In this document: piece by piece, positions 46,027 to 56,163 of the stretch
Numbering within the stretch: the stretch's first letter is position 1
Layout: every line of letters begins with the position of its first letter
The notes under the pieces: model-generated
What the model was told of the DNA's origin: nothing
Databases searched by the model: none
Seen by the model: only the letters and a program-made list of their open reading frames with translations
Made by a program: the position numbers and the translations under genes
Origin: Micavibrio sp.
Lineage (GTDB): Bacteria > Pseudomonadota > Alphaproteobacteria > Micavibrionales > Micavibrionaceae
Length of the DNA stretch: 64,000 bases
Assembly: GCA_030824805.1 (NCBI GenBank)
Contig: JAPJRC010000003.1
Span: 1 to 64,000 of the forward strand
Reading direction: 5' to 3'

Positions 46027-49000
46027 ATGAAAAATTATAAGCAGCGCAGGCTCCTCTGCTCTACGGCTGTCATCTGTCTTTTGGTGATGCCTGCGCATGC
46101 CCAAGCGGAACCTGAGGGCGGTAATGTTACGTCCGGCAACGCATCCATTCAAAATATCGGCAACACCACAACCATAAATCAGACCAGCGACCGCGCCATT
46201 ATCCGTTGGGATAGTTTCGATGTAGGCGCATCGCAATCTGTACAGTTCAACCAGCCGAATTCCGGATCTATCACCGTCAACAGAATTCGCGATACCAAGG
46301 CCTCGAAAATAGACGGCCATATCGGCGCGAACGGCAACATCATCCTTATCAACCCGAACGGCGTGGTGTTTGGTGCGACGTCGACGGTGAATGTCGGCAG
46401 CCTCGTCGCCACGACATCGGATATCGAAGACGATACCGCCTTCATGAATGGCGGTGCGGTGAAATTCACAAAACCCGGCGCGCCGGACGGCAAGATCATC
46501 AACAACGGCACGATGACGGTGCGGGATGGCGGCCTTGTGGGTCTGGTCGCCCCAAACGTTGAAAACCACGGCGTGATACAGGCTAAGCTCGGCAAAGTCG
46601 CCCTTGCCTCCGGCGATATCGCCACGATCGATTTCGCGGGTGACGGCCTGATCAAACTGGAAGTCACCGACGCTGTACTATCACAACGCGTCCTGAACAC
46701 GGGTACTATCATCGCCGATGGCGGCGATATCCTTCTGACCGCGGCGCAAGCGCGCGGCATGGTGGATTCCCTTGTCACCAACACCGGCACGCTGCAGGCC
46801 AAAACTGTCAAGGTTGCCGGTGTTGAAAAGACCGGTAGCGTCACGCTGTCAACAAAAGGCCTGGATCTCAGCATTCCGCGCAGCGAGGGTGTTGTCTTCA
46901 ACACCGGTAAGATTGACGTTGAATCTATCGAGCCCGAAACAAAAGGCGGCGAGATCACTATTCTTGCCGACAAGATCGAAATAGGTGACGGATCGTATGT
47001 GACCGCGGCGGGTGACGCCGGCGGCGGTACGATCAAAATAGGTGGAAACTATCAGGGTGGTTCGGGCCTGCCGACATCCGATATGGTCTTTATCTCTGAG
47101 CACGTAATTCTGAACGCCGGAAGCCGCCGCAGCGGCAAGGGCGGTACCATTATCCTTTGGTCGGATACGAACACCCGTTTCTATGGCCATGGCGACGTAT
47201 CGGGCGTGGATGGCGGCGGTTTCATAGAAGTCTCCGGCAAAGAACATCTGGACTATGCCGGTACGGTAAATCTTTCGAGCGTGAACGGCAGCAAAGGCGT
47301 TCTGCTTCTCGATCCTACCGACATCGTGATCTCTTCGGGCACGAACAACAACATAACGGGCACGGCGCCGTTTACGCCCGTGGCCGACAACGGAGCGACG
47401 GTTTTGAACGTGACCACGCTCCTCAACGCGCTGGCCAGCGGTAACGTTATCGTGCAAACGCGCGCGAGCGGATCGCAGCAGGGCAATATCACAGTGGATA
47501 GCGCTCTCACATGGAGCAACGGCAACACGCTCACCCTCGACGCGCACAACCATGTCATCGTCAACCAGGCGATTTCCGGCAGCAACCTGACCTTCGTGGT
47601 CGGCAATGACCTTCAATTGAATGCCAATATTTCCGGTACCGGAACCCTTACCATCCAGCAGGCATCGGACAGCGGTACGGTTGGTATCGGTGCGTCTTCC
47701 GTCGGTACGCTCAACCTGAGCGCCGCCGACATCACGCGAATCGTTGATGGCTGGAACGAGATTGTTATCGGCAAGAGCACGGCGACAGCCGGTATGGATA
47801 TTCGTACCGTAACTCTCCTCGACAACGTAAAGCTTTTGTCCGGTACGGGCACGATCACATTTACCAACACGCTTAATGTCGGCGCCAACAACCTGACGAT
47901 TATCACAGACGGCGATATCGCTTTGCCGGGTGCGTTGACGGGTACGGGCACACTGACGATACAACAGGCCAGTGCGGGCACGGGCATGGGCATCGGCGCA
48001 TCGCAGACCGGTGCGGTCAACTTGACCAACACCGAAATCGGCAAAATCACCAACGGCTGGGGCAACATTATTCTCGGCCGCTCGGACGGCACGGGCACGC
48101 TGAACTTTAACACGCTGTCATGGAACGACCATCTGACGATCCTGTCCAACACTGGCGTCATCAATATCAACGGCACGCAGACCATGACGACGGGCAATAA
48201 TCTGAGCATCGTAACCGATGCCGATATCGTTATGACGGGCAGCCTTGCCGGTTCCAGCACTAGCAACCTCAGCATCGCGCAAAGAAGCGCAGCCACAAGT
48301 ATGGGCTTTGGCGACACGCAAACTGGGACGATCAACTTTACCACGACGGAAGTCTCCAAATTTACCAATGGCTGGAACACGCTTACTTTCGGACGCGCTG
48401 ACAGCACAGCGGACATGAATGTCGGCGCGTTGACATGGAATGACCATTTAACGATGATGACCGGAAGCGGCGTGATCCGTGTAAATGGAAATCAGACCCT
48501 TACAGGTGCGAACCTGACCTATCAAACAAACGCCGATCTTGTTTTGAATGGTACGCTTACTGGAAACCAGACTTTGACCTTTGTGCAGAGCAGTGTAGGA
48601 ACTTCGATGGCCATCGGCGACGGGCAGGCCGGAACCTACGCGCTTTCTTCGGCAGAGCTGGCCAATATCACCGATGGTTGGGCGGGCATTGTGATTGGCC
48701 GCACCGATAGCACAGGCAATGTGAATGTCGGTGCCGCCACGTGGAGAGATTCCATTTCCTTCCAATCGGGTAGCGGTATCATAAACATCACCGGCACGCA
48801 GACCACCACAGGCACATCCGCCATGACGATCCGCACGGATTCCAATGTCAATATCGGGGCCGATCTTATGGCATCCGGCGGTTTGTTCACTTTGGTGCAG
48901 GTGGGTATTGATACCAGTATGGGTATTGGCACCGGGCAGGCTGGCACCGTTCATCTGGATGATGCAGAAACGGCCCGCATCCTCAACGGCTGGAGCAACA

Positions 49001-52000
49001 TATATATAGGTCGTTCCGATGGTACCGGCGCGCTCAATGTCGGCTCTAACACGTGGGATGATCCGCTTGTCCTGAAAACAGGTTCCGGTGCCCTTAATAT
49101 CAACGGCGCACAGACGATGGGCGGCAACGCGCTGACCATAACTACGGATTCTGACCTCTATATCGGCGGCAACCTTTCGGGTTCGGGAAATATTGTCATA
49201 CAAGGCAGCGCGAATACCACAAGCATAGCTCTTGGCACAGGACAGACCGGCACTTTGTATCTTGATAATTCGGAAATCACGCGTATAGCCAATGGCTGGG
49301 GCAACGTGTATTTCGGCACGACAAGCGGCACGGGGGATATGAATATCGGCGCCGCGACCTGGCAGGATAAAGTTTATTTCAGAACGGCGTCCGGTGTCAT
49401 AAGCTTTAATGGCGCACAGAATTTTTCCGGTAATGCGGCCAGCATCACGAGCAACGTGGACAGCAACATCAACGCCGTGCTTTCAGGCACAAGTTCACTA
49501 ACCTTCACTGCTGGCGTCGTGAGCACGACTATCGGTATAGGCACAGGGCAGGTCGGTACGATCAATTTCAGCGATGCGGAAATCGACCGTATGGCAAATA
49601 CATTCTCGATTATCACGATTGGATCGTCATCGCACTCGGGCGCGGTCAATATTGGTGCCACCACATGGAAAGATCCGTTGACCGTCCGCAACACCAGCGG
49701 CCAGATGACCATCAATGGCGATATCAATATGGGCTCGAACAACCTGACCCTTACTACGAATAGCAACCTGATCCTCAATGGAAACCTGATAGGGACAGGT
49801 ACGCTGGCTCTGGGCGCAAGCAGCAGCAACATATCCGTTGGCATCGGCGATGGCCAGACGGGTACCCAGCTGTTTACCGAAGCCAAGCTGGCGCGCATGA
49901 CCGGCTGGAGCACGCTTGTTTTTACGGCCACTGGCACAGGCGCGTTGAATATCGGAGGCAGAACATGGAACCAATCGCTAGACCTTCGTGTGGCCACGGG
50001 CGATCTAAACATTAACGGCGTTCTCAATATGGGTACGAACAATCTGACCATTCGCACCAATGCAAACCTTACACTTTCGCAGAACCTGGTGGGAACGGGC
50101 ATTCTTACCTTCGTGGGTTTGTCAAACGGCACAACGATAGCAGTGGGCAACGGCCAGACGGGTACGCTGGAACTGACCAACACAGAGCTTGGCTATATCG
50201 TCGATGGCTGGAGCCAGATCGTTTTCGGCTCGTCCGCCGGGACCGGCACAATCAATGTCGGTGCCAGAACATGGAATGATTCCGTGGAATTCCGCACGCT
50301 TTCGGGCGCCATCACGATAGCGGGCGCGCAAAATATGGGCGCAAACAATCTCAGTATCAAGAGCGATGTTAACCCCAACATCAATGCGGCGCTTACAGGC
50401 ACGGGCAATCTTCAATTCTCTACGTTTGATGCCAAAAAGACTTTCGGTGTTGGCAGCGGTGCGGGGACTTTCTCCATAGACGACACCGAGCTTGCCCGTA
50501 TCACCGATGGCTGGAATTTGATTACGTTTGGTGCCAACAACCAGACTGCGGACATGATCGTTGGCGCGAGAACATGGAGCGATAATGTTGCGTTCACGTC
50601 TTCTTTCGGCGTTATCACCTTCTCCGGAGCGCAAAATGTGGGCGCTAACGATCTTACCATTGTCACTTCAGGAAATCTGACGCTTAGCGATACGCTCACC
50701 GGTACCGGGACGCTGACAATACATCAGAACAGCGCGCCAATAACCATGGGGCTTGGTTCCACCGCGGGCGGTAGCGTCAATCTTTCAGACACCGAACTCA
50801 ACCGTATCAGCGATGGATGGTCCAACCTGGTCTTTGGGCGTGAGGATACAACGGCTACCTTCACTGTCACAGCCTATACATGGAAAGACAACGTAACCTT
50901 CCGCGTCGGCACAGGCATAATGACAATTTCGGGCAACCAGACACTGGGTGCGAACAACCTGACGATTGCCGCAAACTCGGATCTTGCGCTGAATGCAAAT
51001 CTAACAGGCACAGGCAGACTGACTATACGTGGAAGCAGCATAGGCACCACGATCGGTGTTGGAACAGGCCAGGCCGGTACGCTCGCATTGAGCGCTACCG
51101 ATCTTTCCAAAATCGTAAATGGCTGGGCGGGCGTCACCATAGGGAGCGTTGACGGCGCAGGCAACATCAATATCGGTGCAAACACCTGGGGCAATGCCAC
51201 GACGTTCGTCACCAAGGGCAATGTCATTCTGAACGGTGTACAGACTTCTTCGCTTTCGTCCGGCACGTCTTTGGTGTTCGCGACCATCAACAGCGCGTTC
51301 ATAAACAACGCAGGCGCGAATGCGATCAACCCGGGCGGGGGCCGTTATCTGGTTTATTCAGTGGCCGATTCAAACGACACGCTGGGCGGCATCGTTCGTC
51401 CGGGAATCGTGACGAATAAAACCTATGCGGGTTATGGACCTTCTTCCGTTACCGAGAGCGGAAGCCAGCACCTGTATTCCGGCGCGGTATCAAAAGTATT
51501 GTTCCTGTCCATAGACAACCTAGACAAGATTTACGGCGACAGCCTTCCCATCTTTACATACAGCTACATCAACGGTCTGGTTAACGGCGATACGCTTGCC
51601 GATGCGATCCAGAGCTACACGATGAATGCCGTCGGATCGAGCGTATACGATAACGCCGGCACAACGCGCACCATCACGGGCAATTTTGTCATGAAGAACG
51701 GTTATTCCGTCGTGACAACCAACGGAACGCTGACCGTTACCAAGGCGACGCTCGTTGTCGAGGCCGACCCTGTGTCGAGAATATACGGCACATCGAACCC
51801 GAGCTTTAGCGCCAGCTATACCGGATTTAAAAATGGCGAAGACGAAACGGATATCGATACGCTTGCAACATCGTCAACGCTCGCGAATATAAATTCCGAT
51901 GTAGGCAGCTATGCGATCACATCTTCCGGCGCATCGGATAACAACTATGATTTCATTTATACCGACGGCAGCCTCAGCATCAATAAGGCAACGCTGACGG

Positions 52001-54222
52001 CAACGGTTCAGAACGCAACCCGTCAATACGGTGATGCAAACCCGACGTTCACATTCACCTATACGGGATTCAAAAACGGCCAAAACGCATCAGTTATCGA
52101 CACTCAGGCCGTTGGGACAACCACAGCCAACGCCACATCGAATGTTGGTACCTATACCGTAACCGGCGGTTCGGCGTTCGACAACAACTACACATTCAAT
52201 TACGTGAACGGAAGCCTGTCCGTCACAAAGGCCACCTTGACGGCAAAAGCCGACGATGTCGCCCGCACTTACGGGGACGCAAACCCTGCCTTGGGCGTTA
52301 CATACACCGGGTTTAAAAACGGCGAGACGGCCGCGGTTATCGATACGCAGGCAACAGCGTCGACAGCGGCCACGGCGGCCTCGAACGTGAATACATATAC
52401 AATCACCGCTTCCGGCGCGTCGGACAATAACTATGACTTTGTATACAATGCCGGCACGCTTACGGTGAACAAAGCTGTCCTGACGGCCACGGCGGGCAAT
52501 GGTTCGAGGATATACGGCGATGGCAATCCGACAATCAATGTGACGTATAGCGGATTCAAAAATTCTGATGGTGTGGGTAATATAGACACGCAGGCAACGG
52601 CGTCGAGCGCGGCCAACGCATTTTCCGACGTTGGAACTTACACGACCGTTGCAAGCGGTGCGAGCGATGACAATTATACGTTCAATTACGTGAACGGAAG
52701 CCTTTCTGTTACGAAAGCCACGCTGACGGCGACGGCGAACAACAGCACCCGTTACTACGGCGATAGCAACCATGCGATCGGTGTAACCTACACAGGATTT
52801 AAAAATGGCCAGAACGCATCGGTCATTGATACAGGCGCCACCGGATTTGCTCTGGCCGACGAAAACTCGGATGTCGGAACGTATACAACACGTGCTTCCG
52901 GCGCTTCGGACAACAACTATGATTTCAGCTATGTCGACGGGACATTGACCGTAAACAAATCGATTTTGACGGTAGCTGCCAATAACGCCACGCGCGCTTA
53001 CGGTGATGCCAACCCGACCATTGGTGTGACCTATACAGGCTTTAAAAACGGACAGAATTCATCAGTTCTCGATACGCTGGCCAGCGCAAGTTCATCCGCC
53101 ACCGCAACATCGGATGTCGGAACCTATAGCACCGTTGCCACAGGCGGCTTTGATAACAATTATATTTTCAACTATGTGGATGGCAGCCTGAGTGTTACCA
53201 AGGCAATCCTTACCGCCACGGCCGGTAGCGCGAACCGTATTTACGGCGATGCCAACCCGACCATGGGCGTAACCTACAGCGGATTCAAAAACGGCGAGAA
53301 TGACAGCGTGATTGACACGGGCGCGACGGCGTCGAGCGCGGCAAATGCGTTGTCTAATGTCGGCAGCTATACGACGGTAGCCTCCGGCGCCGCAGACGAC
53401 AACTACACATTCAGTTATGTGAACGGGGCGCTTCTTGTCACCAAGGCCAATGTCGTTGTCACAGCGGATAACACCTCGCGCACCTATGGTGCTACCAATC
53501 CGGCGTTCACAGCGACTTACACCGGCTTCAAAAACGGTCAGGATGCTTCGGTCATCGATACGCTGGCGGCAGGAAGCACCAACGCATCCGCAACGTCCGG
53601 CGTCGGCGCGTATTCAATCAGCATGGCGGGCGCCTCCGACAACAATTACAGCTTCACCTATGCATCCGGTGTTTTGAGCGTGACAAAAGCCGCACTGGTT
53701 GCGCGCGCCGATGATGCCAGCCGCAAAGAAGGGCAGGCCAATCCTGCGCTGGGCGTGACGTATACAGGATTCATGAACGGTGAAAACGCATCCGTCCTGC
53801 AAACGATGGCCACAGCTTCGACGGCGGCAAACACAGCTTCTGCGAAAGGAAGCTACGCGATTACGGTTTCCGGCGGCTTTGATGCGAATTACACGTTCTC
53901 TTACGCGGATGGAACGCTGACGGTTCTGGATAGAGACTATGTTCCGCCAGTAGCCCCTGTGGTTGTTGGTCTGCCGTCCACGGTGATCGGCACCATAACG
54001 GAAAGCCCGACCGTTGCGACCGCACAAAACATCGTTACGCAAACATGGAAAACGCGCCGCTGGGGTTCCAAATCACGCAATACTCCTTCCACCGCCGTAG
54101 TAAACAACGAGCCTGTAACCGGTTATCTCTGGCAGGACAATGCACCGTTGATTTCTATCACGGATTTTGTTCGTGATGATTACTTCGTAAACTTCACATA
54201 CCATGAAGACCAGCATCTATAA
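46027..54222 (+). CDS. Giant TpsA exoprotein, filamentous hemagglutinin-type with two repeat arrays
   Basis: A 2731-residue exported surface protein, probably an adhesin. The signal peptide ends near AHAQA (about 28). The TPS secretion domain (about 30-290) has the diagnostic GSITVNRI, NGNIILINPNGVVFG and later NxxG-type turns. After a bridging region, twelve units of about 102 residues lie at about 525-1735, each containing an NGW...FGR core and a NTW.D.V.F...SG.I..NG block. A divergent MBG-like unit comes next (about 1831-1916), then nine MBG units of 81 residues (about 1917-2635) with YGDANP..GVTYTGFKNG. The tail is unrelated and polar, without an obvious anchor. The upstream TpsB is its exporter. 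The ribosome site is weak. Confidence 0.95.
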   Translation: MKNYKQRRLLCSTAVICLLVMPAHAQAEPEGGNVTSGNASIQNIGNTTTINQTSDRAIIRWDSFDVGASQSVQFNQPNSGSITVNRIRDTKASKIDGHIGANGNIILINPNGVVFGATSTVNVGSLVATTSDIEDDTAFMNGGAVKFTKPGAPDGKIINNGTMTVRDGGLVGLVAPNVENHGVIQAKLGKVALASGDIATIDFAGDGLIKLEVTDAVLSQRVLNTGTIIADGGDILLTAAQARGMVDSLVTNTGTLQAKTVKVAGVEKTGSVTLSTKGLDLSIPRSEGVVFNTGKIDVESIEPETKGGEITILADKIEIGDGSYVTAAGDAGGGTIKIGGNYQGGSGLPTSDMVFISEHVILNAGSRRSGKGGTIILWSDTNTRFYGHGDVSGVDGGGFIEVSGKEHLDYAGTVNLSSVNGSKGVLLLDPTDIVISSGTNNNITGTAPFTPVADNGATVLNVTTLLNALASGNVIVQTRASGSQQGNITVDSALTWSNGNTLTLDAHNHVIVNQAISGSNLTFVVGNDLQLNANISGTGTLTIQQASDSGTVGIGASSVGTLNLSAADITRIVDGWNEIVIGKSTATAGMDIRTVTLLDNVKLLSGTGTITFTNTLNVGANNLTIITDGDIALPGALTGTGTLTIQQASAGTGMGIGASQTGAVNLTNTEIGKITNGWGNIILGRSDGTGTLNFNTLSWNDHLTILSNTGVININGTQTMTTGNNLSIVTDADIVMTGSLAGSSTSNLSIAQRSAATSMGFGDTQTGTINFTTTEVSKFTNGWNTLTFGRADSTADMNVGALTWNDHLTMMTGSGVIRVNGNQTLTGANLTYQTNADLVLNGTLTGNQTLTFVQSSVGTSMAIGDGQAGTYALSSAELANITDGWAGIVIGRTDSTGNVNVGAATWRDSISFQSGSGIINITGTQTTTGTSAMTIRTDSNVNIGADLMASGGLFTLVQVGIDTSMGIGTGQAGTVHLDDAETARILNGWSNIYIGRSDGTGALNVGSNTWDDPLVLKTGSGALNINGAQTMGGNALTITTDSDLYIGGNLSGSGNIVIQGSANTTSIALGTGQTGTLYLDNSEITRIANGWGNVYFGTTSGTGDMNIGAATWQDKVYFRTASGVISFNGAQNFSGNAASITSNVDSNINAVLSGTSSLTFTAGVVSTTIGIGTGQVGTINFSDAEIDRMANTFSIITIGSSSHSGAVNIGATTWKDPLTVRNTSGQMTINGDINMGSNNLTLTTNSNLILNGNLIGTGTLALGASSSNISVGIGDGQTGTQLFTEAKLARMTGWSTLVFTATGTGALNIGGRTWNQSLDLRVATGDLNINGVLNMGTNNLTIRTNANLTLSQNLVGTGILTFVGLSNGTTIAVGNGQTGTLELTNTELGYIVDGWSQIVFGSSAGTGTINVGARTWNDSVEFRTLSGAITIAGAQNMGANNLSIKSDVNPNINAALTGTGNLQFSTFDAKKTFGVGSGAGTFSIDDTELARITDGWNLITFGANNQTADMIVGARTWSDNVAFTSSFGVITFSGAQNVGANDLTIVTSGNLTLSDTLTGTGTLTIHQNSAPITMGLGSTAGGSVNLSDTELNRISDGWSNLVFGREDTTATFTVTAYTWKDNVTFRVGTGIMTISGNQTLGANNLTIAANSDLALNANLTGTGRLTIRGSSIGTTIGVGTGQAGTLALSATDLSKIVNGWAGVTIGSVDGAGNINIGANTWGNATTFVTKGNVILNGVQTSSLSSGTSLVFATINSAFINNAGANAINPGGGRYLVYSVADSNDTLGGIVRPGIVTNKTYAGYGPSSVTESGSQHLYSGAVSKVLFLSIDNLDKIYGDSLPIFTYSYINGLVNGDTLADAIQSYTMNAVGSSVYDNAGTTRTITGNFVMKNGYSVVTTNGTLTVTKATLVVEADPVSRIYGTSNPSFSASYTGFKNGEDETDIDTLATSSTLANINSDVGSYAITSSGASDNNYDFIYTDGSLSINKATLTATVQNATRQYGDANPTFTFTYTGFKNGQNASVIDTQAVGTTTANATSNVGTYTVTGGSAFDNNYTFNYVNGSLSVTKATLTAKADDVARTYGDANPALGVTYTGFKNGETAAVIDTQATASTAATAASNVNTYTITASGASDNNYDFVYNAGTLTVNKAVLTATAGNGSRIYGDGNPTINVTYSGFKNSDGVGNIDTQATASSAANAFSDVGTYTTVASGASDDNYTFNYVNGSLSVTKATLTATANNSTRYYGDSNHAIGVTYTGFKNGQNASVIDTGATGFALADENSDVGTYTTRASGASDNNYDFSYVDGTLTVNKSILTVAANNATRAYGDANPTIGVTYTGFKNGQNSSVLDTLASASSSATATSDVGTYSTVATGGFDNNYIFNYVDGSLSVTKAILTATAGSANRIYGDANPTMGVTYSGFKNGENDSVIDTGATASSAANALSNVGSYTTVASGAADDNYTFSYVNGALLVTKANVVVTADNTSRTYGATNPAFTATYTGFKNGQDASVIDTLAAGSTNASATSGVGAYSISMAGASDNNYSFTYASGVLSVTKAALVARADDASRKEGQANPALGVTYTGFMNGENASVLQTMATASTAANTASAKGSYAITVSGGFDANYTFSYADGTLTVLDRDYVPPVAPVVVGLPSTVIGTITESPTVATAQNIVTQTWKTRRWGSKSRNTPSTAVVNNEPVTGYLWQDNAPLISITDFVRDDYFVNFTYHEDQHL
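47602..51240 (+). repeat. Twelve tandem coding units of about 306 bases in tpsA
   Basis: Successive GGCTGG (Gly-Trp) codons recur at roughly 306-base steps from about 47749 to 51118, twelve in all; the seventh unit has lost the GW and the eighth is slightly shorter. Units are well diverged at the DNA level, so this is an old protein repeat rather than a recent duplication. Confidence 0.85.
51776..53932 (+). repeat. Nine tandem MBG-type coding units of 243 bases in tpsA
   Basis: The unit begins at R.YGDANP and ends at NGSLSVTKATLTA.. every 81 codons. The first seven keep YG plus GFKN. The eighth has YGATNP, and the ninth has EGQANP with GFMNG, suggesting decay at the C-terminal end. Confidence 0.9.
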
Positions 54223-54232
54223 GCGCAGAGTG

Positions 54233-55132
54233 TCACGAGAATTGACGCGCGCAATAGGCATCCAGGTGATCTATGAAGAGGCGCAGCCGCGTCGATAAAT
54301 AGCGGTTCGGCTGAAATATCGCATAGAGGTTTCTCTCGGGCGATGTTGTGTAGTCCGGCAATATGCGTTTCAAACGTCCGTCTGCGATTTCTTCCTTAAT
54401 AAAAAACTCCGGCGAGATGATGATACCCAGCCCCTGGCATGCGGCTTCCACCATCATGCCGGCGGCATCGCAGCGGAACGTGCTCTGCAGCGGTATAAGG
54501 TTTTCCTTGCCGTCCGGGCCTTTGTAGCGCCATTCATGGGCGCCTTTGTTGCGCGTATAGGCCAGCACATTATGCTTTGCCAGATCATGGGGTGTCTGCG
54601 GCGTGCCGTTTTTTGCAAGATATTCGGGACTGGCGCAGACACAGATAGGCGCAGGCGCCAGTTTTCGCGCAATCATACTTGAATCCTTCAGAACCCCGAT
54701 GCGGATGACAACATCGAACCCTTCCTCGGCAATATCGACCAGACGGTCGTCGAGTTGCACATCAAGCGTGACCTCGGGATATTGTCGCGCGAACTCGGCT
54801 ATGGGGGATTTTAGATACTGAAGCCCCAGCGCCATGGGAAGGGCAACACGCAAAAGGCCGCGCGGTGTCGCCTTCAATTCGTTGATCTGGTCCTTGGCTT
54901 CACGCAGATCTTCCAGCGCACGGGCAGCACGTTCGTAAAACAGGCTGCCTTCTTCCGTCAGCGACACGCGCCGTGTCGTCCTGTTGAGCAGTTTGGTCTT
55001 TAATTCGTATTCCAGATTTTGAATTTGCTTCGAAACCGCAGAGCTGGTGATGCCGAGTTCGCGGGCGGCCAGCGCAAAACTCTCTTTTTTGGCGACTTCG
55101 ATAAATATCCCAATACGTGACAGATAATCCAT
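54233..55132 (-). CDS. LysR-family transcriptional regulator
   Basis: A 299-residue LysR-type regulator of the CrgA/DsdC-like group. The N-terminal winged HTH (FAVAKKESFALAARELGITSSAVSKQIQNLE-type region at about 10-60) is followed by a linker helix and a substrate-binding-like effector domain (about 90-290) with FDVVIRIGVLKDSSM. The ATG at 55132 gives the usual LysR start; an in-frame GTG two codons earlier is possible. It is divergent from two tiny genes and azoR, so it probably controls them in response to a quinone, azo or electrophile signal, as related regulators do. Its stop lies 10 bases from the end of tpsA. Confidence 0.93.
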   Translation of the reverse strand: MDYLSRIGIFIEVAKKESFALAARELGITSSAVSKQIQNLEYELKTKLLNRTTRRVSLTEEGSLFYERAARALEDLREAKDQINELKATPRGLLRVALPMALGLQYLKSPIAEFARQYPEVTLDVQLDDRLVDIAEEGFDVVIRIGVLKDSSMIARKLAPAPICVCASPEYLAKNGTPQTPHDLAKHNVLAYTRNKGAHEWRYKGPDGKENLIPLQSTFRCDAAGMMVEAACQGLGIIISPEFFIKEEIADGRLKRILPDYTTSPERNLYAIFQPNRYLSTRLRLFIDHLDAYCARQFS

Positions 55133-55167
55133 AGGCACATTTTAAGTCAATTATAAACCAAATGGAA

Positions 55168-55195
55168 ATAATAACTTTCAAATATCGGTAATTAT
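55168..55195. promoter_or_regulatory. Candidate LysR operator
   Basis: A near-perfect dyad ATAATAAC-N12-GTAATTAT lies in the A+T-rich gap between the LysR gene and the azoR operon. Seven of eight positions pair, and the element contains T-N11-A type spacing. The location suits a LysR-type recognition site. Confidence 0.45.
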
Positions 55196-55272
55196 CAAAT
55201 TATCAGATTGGGGCCATGTTTGTATCAGAGGTGAGGGCAACGGGCCCGCGCCAAACGAAGGGGATAACAGAC

Positions 55273-55410
55273 ATGGAAACACAAGCATTCGAGAGCGCAT
55301 TTTTCTCGCGCAGCATGAACCAGATTTTCAACGCCGCCGGATGGGAATTCGTATCCGACGAAAATGAAAGCGCGCTCAGCAAATATGTCCGCGCGATCAC
55401 GAAACACTAA
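55273..55410 (+). CDS. Small 45-residue protein at head of azoR operon
   Basis: A short gene starting at the ATG preceded by AAGGGG (about 8 bases). An upstream ATG at 55216 would add 19 residues but lacks a ribosome site. The product is amphipathic, with FNAAGWEFVSDENE in the middle and no Cys, signal peptide or membrane helix. It is followed by another tiny gene with a perfect ribosome site and then azoR. I do not recognise the family. Its frame, spacing and ribosome sites support real translation. Confidence 0.6.
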   Translation: METQAFESAFFSRSMNQIFNAAGWEFVSDENESALSKYVRAITKH

Positions 55411-55421
55411 AGGAGGAAACG

Positions 55422-55529
55422 ATGGACCATACGACAACGATTTTTAACCGGATGTGCGTCGCCGCAACCTTTTATTCGCTTGGCGATGATACGGCCGCAA
55501 ATCTAAACACTCAAGGAGAAGCACAATGA
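55422..55529 (+). CDS. Tiny 35-residue protein coupled to azoR
   Basis: ATG with a perfect AGGAGG 6 bases upstream, 11 bases after the previous small gene. It codes for 35 residues (MDHTTTIFNRM... to ...NTQGEAQ), and its TGA overlaps the azoR ATG as ATGA. The coupling and strong ribosome site argue that it is translated, either as a small protein or as a leader peptide that opens azoR translation. The sequence matches nothing I know. Confidence 0.6.
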   Translation: MDHTTTIFNRMCVAATFYSLGDDTAANLNTQGEAQ

Positions 55530-56110
55530 AACTCTTGCATATTGATTCCAGCATCACAGGATCGAAATCCATTTCCCGCCAGTTGAGCGGACAGATCGTA
55601 CGCCGTTTGATCGAAGAGAATCCGGCGATCGATGTCACCTATTACGACCTCGACACCGCACCCTTCGCATATCTTTCAAGTACGGCGTTTATTGACCCGG
55701 CGCAGCAGGCGGAAGGGGAACGCGCAATACGCGACTTCCAGGAAGCCGATGTAATTGTGATCGGTGCGCCGATGTATAATTTTTCGGTGCCTGCGCAATT
55801 GAAAGGCTGGATCGACCGTATTGCCGTCGCCGGAAAGACATTCCGTTATACCGCGAATGGGCCCGAAGGTTTGTCCGGTGGTAAGCGCGTCATCATCGCT
55901 TCGGTTCGCGGCGGATTCTACAACGCGGAGTCTGGCCTAGCGGCGCTCGACCATCAGGAAGCCTATCTTAAAACGGTGTTCGGTTTTCTGGGCGTTACCG
56001 ATATAGAATTCGTACGCGCGGAAGGCGTGAATATCAGCCCCGACGTTGCGGCGAAATCGATTGCCGCAGCGGAGCAGGAGATTAAGGCGCTTACCCCTGA
56101 ATATGCATAA
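55526..56110 (+). CDS. azoR: FMN-dependent NADH:azo/quinone reductase
   Basis: A 194-residue flavodoxin-fold enzyme that reduces quinones and azo dyes with NADH; in the cell it mainly protects against electrophilic quinones. The FMN site is visible as SSITGSKSISRQL, GAPMYNFSVPAQLKGWIDR and ASVRGGFY. The length is typical. AAGGAGAAG precedes the ATG, which also overlaps the tiny gene's stop. The divergent LysR gene is its likely regulator, and a strong terminator ends the unit. Confidence 0.94.
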   Translation: MKLLHIDSSITGSKSISRQLSGQIVRRLIEENPAIDVTYYDLDTAPFAYLSSTAFIDPAQQAEGERAIRDFQEADVIVIGAPMYNFSVPAQLKGWIDRIAVAGKTFRYTANGPEGLSGGKRVIIASVRGGFYNAESGLAALDHQEAYLKTVFGFLGVTDIEFVRAEGVNISPDVAAKSIAAAEQEIKALTPEYA

Positions 56111-56121
56111 ATCCCCTCTTG

Positions 56122-56151
56122 AGAGGCCTTCCCAGCGAAGGCCTCTTTTTT
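56122..56151 (+). terminator. Intrinsic terminator of the azoR operon
   Basis: A perfect 10-pair stem AGAGGCCTTC / GAAGGCCTCT with a 5-base loop followed by six T residues, 12 bases after the azoR stop. Confidence 0.93.
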
Positions 56152-56163
56152 GTTCAAAAATTA

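Noticed and set aside
47602..53932. Periodic repeats as a possible CRISPR array
   Set aside because: The periods (about 306 and 243 bases) are multiples of three, units diverge and they encode protein domains; no short identical repeats with unique spacers exist.
46179..54042. Many long minus-strand frames under tpsA
   Set aside because: They repeat with the same period as the tpsA units and come from the compositional bias of the real gene.
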